Origin: Pseudomonas sp. R5(2019)
GTDB lineage: Bacteria; Pseudomonadota; Gammaproteobacteria; Pseudomonadales; Pseudomonadaceae
Length of the DNA: 64,000 bases
Assembly: GCF_009905435.1 (NCBI RefSeq)
Contig: NZ_JAAAMT010000033.1
Location: forward strand, 1-64,000
Reading direction: 5' to 3'
The stretch's first letter is position 1. Every line of letters starts with the position of its first letter. This document shows positions 1 through 6,103 of this stretch, piece after piece. A program made the position numbers and the translations under genes. The notes under the pieces were generated by a model. The model worked only from the letters and a program-made list of their open reading frames with translations. It was not told where the DNA came from and did no database searches.

Positions 1-1
1 G

Positions 2-88
2 TCAGGCCGGACGCGTAACTGGGAGCCGATCGGTACCGTGTTGTTGAACCCGGATCGAGAGCAACAGGTCGAGAAAAGAGCGGCATAG
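2..88 (+). CDS. C-terminal fragment of an unrecognised protein, cut by the window edge
   Basis: The frame is open from the first base to a TAG at 86-88 and gives 28 residues ending in EQQVEKRAA. The mixed, non-repetitive composition (it contains NWEPIGTVLLNPDRE) looks like a genuine protein tail. I do not recognise the family. It lies just upstream of a structured leader and of another small element gene in the same direction, so it is probably part of the same mobile element. With only the tail visible no function can be assigned. Confidence 0.4.
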   Translation, partial: SGRTRNWEPIGTVLLNPDREQQVEKRAA

Positions 89-495
89 TTAGACGGCTGA
101 CGCGACAACTACCTTGAAAAACGCCGTCCCGCATAAACTCCTGGAAGAAATCGCTCATGGTTTTGGTCTCACGCGCAGGCGTTGCGATCAGTATGGCATA
201 TGGCTGTACGCAGCCTTTTTCTCGAAACCCTCTTGGGGTCTGTTCAGGCTGTGGAAGGGGTGTTCAAACGCTCCCTTTTTCGAGGCTGCCTTTATCCCAG
301 CTATAAGCCATTACCCTTTAGCCACCGTTCGCCGATGCCTTGCCAGCGTGTCAATGGGTGGCCCGCGCCAGCCTGCACCTGTTCGGGCGTTGCCCTGGTG
401 CAGGCCCGTGTTGCCCATGACACGTCGTCGCCCGCTGGCTGTCAGGGGGCTCGTCGCTGGAATAAACCAGCCTTAAAGCGAAAAGGAGCTAAACC
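89..495 (+). promoter_or_regulatory. 407-base non-coding leader with strong RNA-type stem-loops
   Basis: No convincing gene lies here; the short frames have Cys/Pro/Arg-rich shadow composition. The stretch contains a large folded segment. An outer stem pairs CGTGTCA-ATGGG (347-358) with CCCAT-GACACG ending at 424, with one bulged base. Inside it CCTGCACC (372-379) pairs perfectly with GGTGCAGG (397-404), and GGGC/GCCC closes the tip. A second stem, GCTGG/CCAGC, lies at 456-471, just ahead of the AAGGAG ribosome site of the next gene. The layout suggests a structured 5' leader controlling the 69-residue protein, or a small structured RNA. Confidence 0.45.
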
Positions 496-705
496 ATGAA
501 CACCAAATCCACCACATCTGAATCCCGTAAACCCGGCTTCGTTGCGAAGACTCGTAAAGGTACAGGCGAGCAAGCCGTGTACGAACGCATCGGTGTCGCC
601 TGGAAAAATACCGATGGCTCTTTCTACATCAAATTAGCCGGTACGCAGGTCGTCTCCGACTTCATGCTTTACGAAATCGAAAGCACCGACCAGTCCGGCG
701 AATAA
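496..705 (+). CDS. Small 69-residue protein of the mobile element, function unknown
   Basis: The ATG at 496 has a good ribosome site (AAGGAG, spacing about 6). The protein is short, polar and Lys/Thr/Ser-rich at the N-terminus (FVAKTRKGTGEQ), followed by what looks like a compact beta-rich region (RIGVAWKNTDGSFYIKLAG). It has no signal peptide or membrane segment. I do not recognise a named family; small basic proteins of this kind are common next to transfer genes of integrative elements. It is the last gene before a clear Rho-independent terminator at 730-757, so its transcript ends there and does not run into the mobilization genes. That it is real is fairly certain; its role is unknown. 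Confidence 0.7.
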   Translation: MNTKSTTSESRKPGFVAKTRKGTGEQAVYERIGVAWKNTDGSFYIKLAGTQVVSDFMLYEIESTDQSGE

Positions 706-729
706 CCGCTACTGATCGACCATCACCAA

Positions 730-757
730 GACGGGCCGCAAGGCTCGTCTTTTTTTT
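730..757 (+). terminator. Rho-independent terminator after the 69-residue gene
   Basis: GACGGGCC (730-737) pairs with GGCTCGTC (742-749), including one G-U pair, around a GCAA tetraloop. Eight T residues follow (750-757). It lies 25 bases after the stop codon. Confidence 0.85.
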
Positions 758-848
758 GCAATCCGTATCAGTCCGCCCCGGTCCGTTTCGATCCCGGCAC
801 AGGCAATCCGTACAAGTACATTGCGGTCTGTTTTGATCCGGGACTTAT
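758..848. repeat. Two tandem copies of a diverged 45-base direct repeat
   Basis: GCAATCCGTA occurs at 758 and again at 803. GTCCGTTTCGATCC at 781 recurs as GTCTGTTTTGATCC at 826. Both pairs have exactly the same 45-base offset, so this is one duplicated unit with scattered changes. Its position between the terminator and the mobilization leader suggests iteron-like binding sites, but only two copies are seen. Confidence 0.55.
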
Positions 849-1000
849 TTGTATCCATGCACACTGAGGCGTGCTATGGACGATCAGCAAGACATTTGCT
901 GAAAAGGATGGGCTCGCTTGAAGCGGCCATTTTTTTAGAAAATATTCATATCCCCAGCCATACACTGGACGTAAGGGCCAGATGCGAACGAAGTGAGCAC

Positions 1001-1300
1001 AAGGTGTGCGTGGTAGTACCACGCCCACCTTGCGAGGGGACTTCCAGTCCCCCACGATCCCCCCTGGGAATCCCTAGGCTTCAATGTTCTTCTAGGAACT
1101 TTGTCGCCAAGGGATTAAGGCGCAACGTGTCGTCGTTGCATCGCGAGCAGAGGAGACTTCGGTTCTCCTGCTGCACTCCATCGAGCAAAGGGCACTTCGT
1201 AGCCCCTTGCGACCCTTGATTAAGGACTTTCGCGTCCTTAAAACCACGACCGGGAATTCGGCCCGGTGCCGACCAAAAGGAGAAGTCAGCTCTCCCTTTG
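1001..1300 (+). other. Stem-loop array upstream of mobC-mobA; candidate oriT and leader
   Basis: This non-coding stretch contains a 31-base near-perfect palindrome (1001-1031, single-base centre, one mismatched pair) and then six compact hairpins: 1036-1052 (GGGGACT/AGTCCCC), 1152-1168 (GGAGA/TCTCC, cTTCGg tip), 1185-1210 (9-base arms, one mismatch), 1220-1241 (TTAAGGAC/GTCCTTAA), 1249-1267 (ACCGGG/CCCGGT) and 1278-1299 (AAAGGAGA against TCTCCCTTT). Several loops contain TTCG. Relaxase operons are normally preceded by the origin of transfer, so oriT is expected in or just left of this array. I could not identify the nick site itself. The flanking 849-1000 shows nothing I recognise. Confidence 0.5.
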
Positions 1301-1385
1301 GAATCCCATCGACCAGCAGCGCGGGTGCTGACTGCGCGTGGAAGCCGAGAGGAGGCAGTGTTTTTCGAGCGGATATGTTGATGGC

Positions 1386-1730
1386 ATGACCAGACGAACG
1401 AAACAACGCCCTGCGCCTATTTCCTACCGCCCGCCCGAACGGCTGCGCGAGGAGTTTCATTTGCGCGTTATGAACTCTGGTCAGTCGATCAACGCCTTCA
1501 TCACCGAAGCGGTATTTGGGCAGGCCTTACAACGCGCCAGACCCATCTCATCCCTGGAAAGAAAACTGGTGGCCATGCTGCTCTCGCAGGCCGCCCGTAT
1601 CAACGACCGGCTGGAGCAGGCCTGCGGTGCGTCCGAGGAGGGCGACCATAGTCATCTCCTGCAGGAGTGCCGGGATGAGCTTGCGGAGATCAGGAGCTAT
1701 CTCATGCTGGCCTTGGGGCGCGAGCTATGA
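1386..1730 (+). CDS. mobC: MobC-like relaxosome accessory protein
   Basis: The protein has 114 residues. The N-terminal part (PISYRPPERLREEFHLRVMNSGQSINAFITEAVFG) has the pattern of a ribbon-helix-helix DNA-binding domain, as in plasmid mobilization proteins of the MobC type, which bind oriT and help the relaxase nick it. The rest is predicted helical (ARINDRLEQA, ECRDELAEIRSYLMLAL). I chose the ATG at 1386 over an in-frame ATG 48 bases upstream because the domain starts there. Its stop overlaps the relaxase start (ATGA, 1727-1730), so the two are translationally coupled. The family call rests on domain pattern plus context. Confidence 0.75.
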   Translation: MTRRTKQRPAPISYRPPERLREEFHLRVMNSGQSINAFITEAVFGQALQRARPISSLERKLVAMLLSQAARINDRLEQACGASEEGDHSHLLQECRDELAEIRSYLMLALGREL

Positions 1731-3316
1731 TCCCTTTTTCCTCACAGCGGGGCAGCGGTCAAGACCTCGCCACGCACCTGTTGAACGCTTACGACAATGA
1801 GCTGGCGGAAGTGGCTCATCTGCGCGGAGCCATTGCCGGGGATCTGCACGGTGCCTTCAAGGAATGGCAGGTGCAGGCTGAAACGCTGACCCGGTGCCAA
1901 AAGTATCTCTACAGCATGTCGATTAACCCTGATCCCGCGCAGGGGAAGCTGACCCGCGATCAGTACATGGACTATATCTGCCGCACGGAAGAAGCTCTGG
2001 GCCTCGGTGATCAGCCCCGCGCCGTGGTGTTCCATATCAAGGAGGGACGGGAACATTGTCATGTGGTCTGGTCACGGATTGATGCCGACAACCAGAAGGC
2101 CGTCCATCTTGCCTTTGATCGCGACAAGCTGATGCGGGTGACGCGGTCTTTTGCCCGTGATCACGGGCTGACGTTACCTCCTGGATATGAGAAGTCCCGC
2201 AATGCCGGTCAGCTCTCCCTCTATGAGCGCGCGCAGTTGCAGCAAACGGGGCTCTCCACCGACGATCACAAGCGGCAGGTCACCGAGGCCTGGCAGCAGA
2301 GCGACAATGCCCGCTCATTCGTCCAGGCCTTGAGTGAGCGCGGCTACATGCTCGCCACCGGCAACCGCCCGTATGTGCTGGTGGATCTGTACGGAAACGT
2401 GAATGCGCTGCCCCGGCTGATCGACGACAAGTCTGTCCGCACCAAGGACGTCCGTGAGTTCCTGGAGAAAGAATTCCCATGTGAATCGCTGCCCACCGTG
2501 GAGGAGGCGCAAAAGCTGGTAGCCGACCACCGCAAACAGGTCGAGAGATCGGTGCGGGAGGAGGATTACGCCGACAAGCTCGCTGAGCTCAAAGACGCGC
2601 AGCGGGAACGACGACAGGTACTGGAGCAGCAGCGTGAATCTCTTAAACACCGGCAGCATTGCCTGCGTTTGGCACAGCAGGCAAAGCACCAGGCAGAGCG
2701 GGACAGGCTGCGCAGGGATCATCTGGCAATCATGCGGAAGGTACGCCTGGAGCGGTATCAGAACCGCCCCACCGGATTGGCCGACTTCCTGGGTAAGGTC
2801 AGTGGCGTGAATTTCCTGCGGCACAAGCTTCACCGCTATCAGGATGCCAAACGCATCCGCTCGTATCTTGATCAAAACGCTCAGCTCAAAGCGCGGCAAT
2901 CGCAGGAATCCGGAACACTGGCATTCCGGCTCAAACTTCAAGCGCTCGACCTCGACCGTCAGAGTGCATCTCTGGAAAAGATCGATAAACGGGAGCTTTC
3001 AGCTTTCATGCGCGACCAGCAGCAGACGCAACGCATCCGGGCGCGTGGCAAGGACGGCGTGATGCCGTCGCTGGATCACCTGACGGGCCGCAAGCGCACT
3101 CCGGGCAGGGGAGCCGCTCCTGATGTCATGGCCGCGTTTGAGAAGGCCCAAGTACCGCGCAGGCCGTTCCCTGACGTGATGGCGGCGTTTGATCGCGCCA
3201 CCGCCATATTGCGCAAAGGGAAGCAGGCGCAACGGGAAGGTGAGGGGCTTGAGAAGTCCAAGCCGATCACGCCGCCACGTCACCGCAAGGGTGACGAGCA
3301 TGATCGGGATAGATGA
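1727..3316 (+). CDS. mobA: MobA/VirD2-type relaxase (mobilization nuclease)
   Basis: This 529-residue protein should nick the transferred strand at oriT and stay covalently attached to it. The relaxase domain occupies roughly residues 1-165. An RGSGQDLATHLLNAYDNE stretch near the N-terminus places a possible catalytic tyrosine at 22, and the metal-binding histidines are H103, H110 and H112 (FHIKEGREHCHVVW). Residues ~260-345 are a charged, coiled-coil-like region rich in Gln, Arg and Lys. The tail is basic and contains a duplicated PDVMAAF-(E/D)-(K/R)-A motif (about residues 465 and 486). The start is coupled to mobC. No coupling protein or mating-pair genes are visible, so the element is probably mobilizable rather than self-transmissible, as far as this window shows. 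Which residue is the nucleophile is inference. Confidence 0.85.
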   Translation: MIPFSSQRGSGQDLATHLLNAYDNELAEVAHLRGAIAGDLHGAFKEWQVQAETLTRCQKYLYSMSINPDPAQGKLTRDQYMDYICRTEEALGLGDQPRAVVFHIKEGREHCHVVWSRIDADNQKAVHLAFDRDKLMRVTRSFARDHGLTLPPGYEKSRNAGQLSLYERAQLQQTGLSTDDHKRQVTEAWQQSDNARSFVQALSERGYMLATGNRPYVLVDLYGNVNALPRLIDDKSVRTKDVREFLEKEFPCESLPTVEEAQKLVADHRKQVERSVREEDYADKLAELKDAQRERRQVLEQQRESLKHRQHCLRLAQQAKHQAERDRLRRDHLAIMRKVRLERYQNRPTGLADFLGKVSGVNFLRHKLHRYQDAKRIRSYLDQNAQLKARQSQESGTLAFRLKLQALDLDRQSASLEKIDKRELSAFMRDQQQTQRIRARGKDGVMPSLDHLTGRKRTPGRGAAPDVMAAFEKAQVPRRPFPDVMAAFDRATAILRKGKQAQREGEGLEKSKPITPPRHRKGDEHDRDR

Positions 3317-3360
3317 CGCCTGAAAATTCTTCAGCGGGTGAGACGAACTTTAGCTTGGCG

Positions 3361-3792
3361 TCAGGCATGCTCAACCCATTGGTACTGCGTGCTGTGAAGC
3401 AGGCGTTTAGTAGGCTTGTTTATTAGACTATTGCGCCAGCGCAGAATGAGGTATTCCTCGATTTCAGCCCGGCCTAATTCAACTTTGATATGCGAGAGTC
3501 GGTAGTGCGTTGAAATTTCTCTGGCCAAATCAGCATAGGCGGTTTCAGAAATTTTATGCAGACGCGCTATTTTCTTTGTGAACGAATGATTTATTGGCCG
3601 AGCGAGATCGGACATGCGAAGGCGCAAGCTAGAGGTTTCGCCAACATAAAAAGGTGTTTCTGCCTTCCAGATCACATAAATACCCGCTTCTTTCGGTATG
3701 TGGTTGGCCCAGCCAATAAAGGATAGCGGTGTAACCCTTGGCGCACTTTTTATGGCTTCCTCGTATTTTTCCAGTATTTCCTTTGCGCTCAC
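3361..3792 (-). CDS. GIY-YIG nuclease-domain protein
   Basis: The protein has about 143 residues (148 if an upstream GTG at 3807 is used). I prefer the GTG at 3792 because GGAGAAGG sits six bases ahead of it. Numbering from the longer form, the GIY-YIG signature is AGIYVIW (GIY at 42-44), FYVGETS (YVG at 54-56), arginines at 62 and 64, the expected glutamate in GRAEIEEYL (about 115-118), and a conserved-type asparagine in SLINKP (130). All key positions look present, so a metal-dependent single-strand cut is plausible. It follows the PD-(D/E)XK gene by about 40 bases on the same strand and is probably co-transcribed. The DNA is AT-richer than the chromosome around it. A defence or element-maintenance role is inferred. 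Confidence 0.7.
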   Translation of the reverse strand: MSAKEILEKYEEAIKSAPRVTPLSFIGWANHIPKEAGIYVIWKAETPFYVGETSSLRLRMSDLARPINHSFTKKIARLHKISETAYADLAREISTHYRLSHIKVELGRAEIEEYLILRWRNSLINKPTKRLLHSTQYQWVEHA

Positions 3793-3830
3793 GACCTTCT
3801 CCAGCACAGCTTAGTATTGTTTGAGAATTG

Positions 3831-4757
3831 TTATGTTCGTTTGTTGATTAACCATTCAACCAGGCCTGCATTCACGACAAGCCCCGAAATCCGTTTTAAA
3901 TCCCACAGATGGATGTTTTTGTAGTGCGTTTCCAAATCGGATAGGTTTTCGTGACAGGTGTGATAGACGAAATACATTTCGTCAAATTGCTCGTACTCAT
4001 GGAATGTATCGATGTAGGATTTTAGCTCGGCTCTGGTGGTTGCCGATTTTATTTGTACGAATGCTCTTTTCTGTGTGGCGGGGGAATAAACGTCAAGATC
4101 AATGTCTTTTTCTGTTTTTCCCAATACAGAAAATCTCTGCCATCCCGATTTTGAGAATACCAGATCAATCATCAATTCGAAGTCATGCCACCATAATCCT
4201 TTGATAAGTTCTTCGACGTCGGCTTTTAGTTTGTTGAGGGAGGATGTTGCGCTTTCAACCTCGTCGATAGAGTGTCCATTTATTTTCTTTACAAGGTAAT
4301 CCTGTAATTCAATGGAGCAAATGGTTCCTCGAAACCCCTGGACTTTCGTCACGCGTCCATCGATGTTTTCAACTCTTAGGGTTTTGCCATTTATGTCAGT
4401 GGACGACCAGCTTCCGATGACATTCCTGATGCGGCTCTTGTCGTCAAGCTCTATGACTTCTTTGGCAGCATGGCACCAGTATAATTTCTTCTTGTAAAAA
4501 GTAATCCAGACATCGCTTTCTTCAAGCTCATAAAAGTCTCGAATTTGGTTTATATCTCGTGTTGCCGTGCCCTCACTGCCTTTACGATAATTTAGCCAAT
4601 ATTGCCTCACGCTGTCCCAGTTTCCTGTCAAAGAATCTTCGTGGTGAGGGCTGTGGTAGCCGAGCCGAATGGCATTATTTTGAATGCAGGACTGCTCCCA
4701 CTCACCACCCTCACCGAGCTTGATAAAGCGAACTTTGTTTGGGGTAATGGGCTTCAA
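3831..4757 (-). CDS. EVE-like plus PD-(D/E)XK restriction-type endonuclease
   Basis: This 308-residue protein appears to have two parts. Residues ~9-100 (RFIKLGEGGEWEQSC, NAIRLGYH, SDVWITFYKKKLYWCHA) resemble the EVE/PUA-like reader modules found in front of modification-dependent nucleases. Residues ~188-290 form a Mrr-like PD-(D/E)XK core: E194 in DFELMIDLVF, acidic residues in KDIDLDV (218-222), and FVQIKS (Q235, K237). The core motifs look intact. The first usable codon is a TTG at 4757 with no clear ribosome site, so the start is uncertain. The gene is AT-rich like its GIY-YIG neighbour, with which it probably forms an operon. The most likely role is cutting modified or foreign DNA. The reader assignment is less certain than the nuclease core. 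Confidence 0.65.
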   Translation of the reverse strand: MKPITPNKVRFIKLGEGGEWEQSCIQNNAIRLGYHSPHHEDSLTGNWDSVRQYWLNYRKGSEGTATRDINQIRDFYELEESDVWITFYKKKLYWCHAAKEVIELDDKSRIRNVIGSWSSTDINGKTLRVENIDGRVTKVQGFRGTICSIELQDYLVKKINGHSIDEVESATSSLNKLKADVEELIKGLWWHDFELMIDLVFSKSGWQRFSVLGKTEKDIDLDVYSPATQKRAFVQIKSATTRAELKSYIDTFHEYEQFDEMYFVYHTCHENLSDLETHYKNIHLWDLKRISGLVVNAGLVEWLINKRT

Positions 4758-4856
4758 TTCTTTGAATCTCGATTGATGATGTGTCGAATGGATTGGCTGG
4801 CGGAAGCTCGTTATGTGGTTCTTGAGTTAACGAGGCTGCCGCATATGTTACGCTCG

Positions 4857-5099
4857 TTAGAAGTCGGTAAGAAGATTAATTATTACGTGCTTCTGAGTAT
4901 AGCCTTCGGTGCCGATTTTTAGCGTTGGAACACCATCGTCGCCACGACGTTTTTCCCCTTCGAGAATACTGACGCTTTCAATGTCTATCAGCCGAAACAA
5001 ATGATCCGCAGGCAGAATATTTTCATCTTCGGTGTAGCAGAGTATTTCTAGCTCGGGGTCTTGCTTGCTGAGTTCTGCGATGAGTTCTTTAACTTTCAT
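4857..5099 (-). CDS. Small acidic 80-residue protein of unknown function
   Basis: The ATG at 5099 is preceded by AGGAGAG at good spacing. The protein begins MKVKELIAELSKQDPELEI, a pattern I associate with small phage- and island-borne proteins whose function is not known. It contains no cysteine pair for metal binding (one Cys only), no signal and no membrane segment. It lies 27 bases after the membrane/zinc-ribbon gene on the same strand, suggesting one transcript, and about 100 bases ahead of the nuclease gene. Coding is well supported by the start site; the function is not known. Confidence 0.65.
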   Translation of the reverse strand: MKVKELIAELSKQDPELEILCYTEDENILPADHLFRLIDIESVSILEGEKRRGDDGVPTLKIGTEGYTQKHVIINLLTDF

Positions 5100-5126
5100 A
5101 TTCTCTCCTTGTGCTGAGGTCAGCTG

Positions 5127-5684
5127 TTAGTGACTTTTGTATTCGCCTGTCCTGATTCGCCTATCAATCTCACGCTCTACTGCTCCTATTGCGTAAGTTT
5201 TATTGCCGCCTGGGATAGAGGCAATGACCGAGTGGCCACAGTTTTCGCATATGAAGTCTGTTTTCTTTGCGTCGTAAGAAAATTTGCGGCAAGAGCTGTC
5301 ATCATAAACAAGAGTGGCTTCGCATCGTGGGCAATAGCACCATGGGTCAAATATCCGATTAGAAACCCATTGCCAGCGCCATTTTGTCCCGTACATAGTG
5401 TCTTCGACATAGGAGTGATATTCGGGTTTAGCGGTTTCTCCTTTAAGCCTAAAGAAAATACTAGCCGCGCCTATGAGGGCAAACAAAAAAACGATAATCC
5501 ATATCCAGCCTGGCAAAGCATATGAGGACATGAGGCTATTCCAGCACCATGCCAAGCCAGACCACACCCAAGAAAAGAACCTTACGGCATATGCTCTGGC
5601 GTCTGGAGTTAGCATCAGTAAAATACCGGAAATCACAGAAGCGATTGCGCCGTTCCGAATTGACCTGAAAGAATTTTCGCTCAT
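5127..5684 (-). CDS. Membrane protein with C-terminal zinc ribbons, unknown function
   Basis: I take the ATG at 5684 (GGGGAG ribosome site, spacing four), giving 185 residues; the open frame extends 132 bases further but without a plausible start context. Two hydrophobic segments near the N-terminus (about residues 14-35 and 53-75, the latter PGWIWIIVFLFALIGAAS) should span the inner membrane. The soluble part carries two CxxC pairs (CPRC and CENC) plus nearby cysteines, a rubredoxin/zinc-ribbon-like knuckle. The gene is AT-rich and is the first of the minus-strand cargo block at the element end. I do not recognise a named family. A membrane-anchored sensor or effector is possible but unproven. 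Confidence 0.65.
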   Translation of the reverse strand: MSENSFRSIRNGAIASVISGILLMLTPDARAYAVRFFSWVWSGLAWCWNSLMSSYALPGWIWIIVFLFALIGAASIFFRLKGETAKPEYHSYVEDTMYGTKWRWQWVSNRIFDPWCYCPRCEATLVYDDSSCRKFSYDAKKTDFICENCGHSVIASIPGGNKTYAIGAVEREIDRRIRTGEYKSH

Positions 5685-6000
5685 GTTTCTCCCCGAGCTG
5701 GGCGTTAATGATGTCGTATAACCTTCCTTGTCGCGCTGCAAGCCCTTTTCTAGCTCAGAGAGCCTGCAACAAACAGGACATACTTCCCGAAAGAAGCGTG
5801 ACGTGAACGATGGCAAATTTCTTGCGGACTCAACGCGGCAGATCGAAGCTACCTATTTGCCATCACTCTGTCCATCGACTGCATAGGGTGCCTTCCTTAG
5901 GGGCAGGGAGGAGGGCTTCCGGAGAACGGCATGCCTTGGGGGAGGCGTATCGATCCTACGCCCAGAGGCGGGACTTCATCGCACCGGGCATTCAGGACTG
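5685..6000. other. Intergenic stretch at the element end with no recognised gene
   Basis: I see no convincing coding region here on either strand. The frames present have shadow composition and no ribosome sites. The promoter of the minus-strand cargo genes should lie in the left part. If the element boundary is inside the first codons of prfC, this stretch and the following 140 bases are the terminal, recombinase-binding end of the element. Confidence 0.4.
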
Positions 6001-6029
6001 CCATTTGTTACAATGCGCGGTTCTCTGTG

Positions 6030-6062
6030 TTGGCCTTTGCAATCGGCCAAAGGTACTTTTTT
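6030..6062 (+). terminator. Terminator-like stem-loop just upstream of prfC
   Basis: TTGGCC (6030-6035) pairs with GGCCAA (6045-6050) around a nine-base loop, and a run of six T residues (6057-6062) follows after a short spacer. A TACAAT box lies a little upstream (about 6010). Either element transcription is stopped here before prfC, or prfC has an attenuated leader. The stem is short, so confidence is moderate. Confidence 0.4.
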
Positions 6063-6065
6063 AGC

Positions 6066-6087
6066 TGTGTACATAGCCGTGTACACA
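6066..6087. promoter_or_regulatory. Palindromic site TGTGTAC-N8-GTACACA upstream of prfC
   Basis: Seven-base arms at 6066-6072 and 6081-6087 are perfect inverted repeats separated by eight bases. The same bases also hold a direct repeat of GTGTACA twelve bases apart. It ends 16 bases before the prfC start codon. It could be an operator or a recombinase arm/core site of the integrated element; the sequence alone does not decide. Confidence 0.4.
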
Positions 6088-6103
6088 ATCGAGATTTTAA
6101 GCG

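Noticed and set aside
114..499. Two overlapping short frames in the leader region
   Set aside because: Cys/Arg/Pro-rich, no ribosome sites, and they overlap the stem-loops; treated as non-coding leader.
1001..1300. CRISPR array
   Set aside because: The hairpins differ in sequence and spacing, and there is no constant repeat with unique spacers nor cas genes.
768..1460. Several short frames on both strands across the hairpin array
   Set aside because: They cross the palindromes, have shadow composition and no ribosome sites.
5685..5816. 44-codon extension of the zinc-ribbon membrane protein with a CPVC motif
   Set aside because: No ribosome site ahead of it, whereas GGGGAG precedes the ATG at 5684. 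The CPVC could be chance.
1..6103. Conjugative (self-transmissible) element
   Set aside because: Only a relaxase and accessory protein are visible; there is no coupling protein, VirB4-type ATPase or integrase in the window, so only mobilizability can be claimed.
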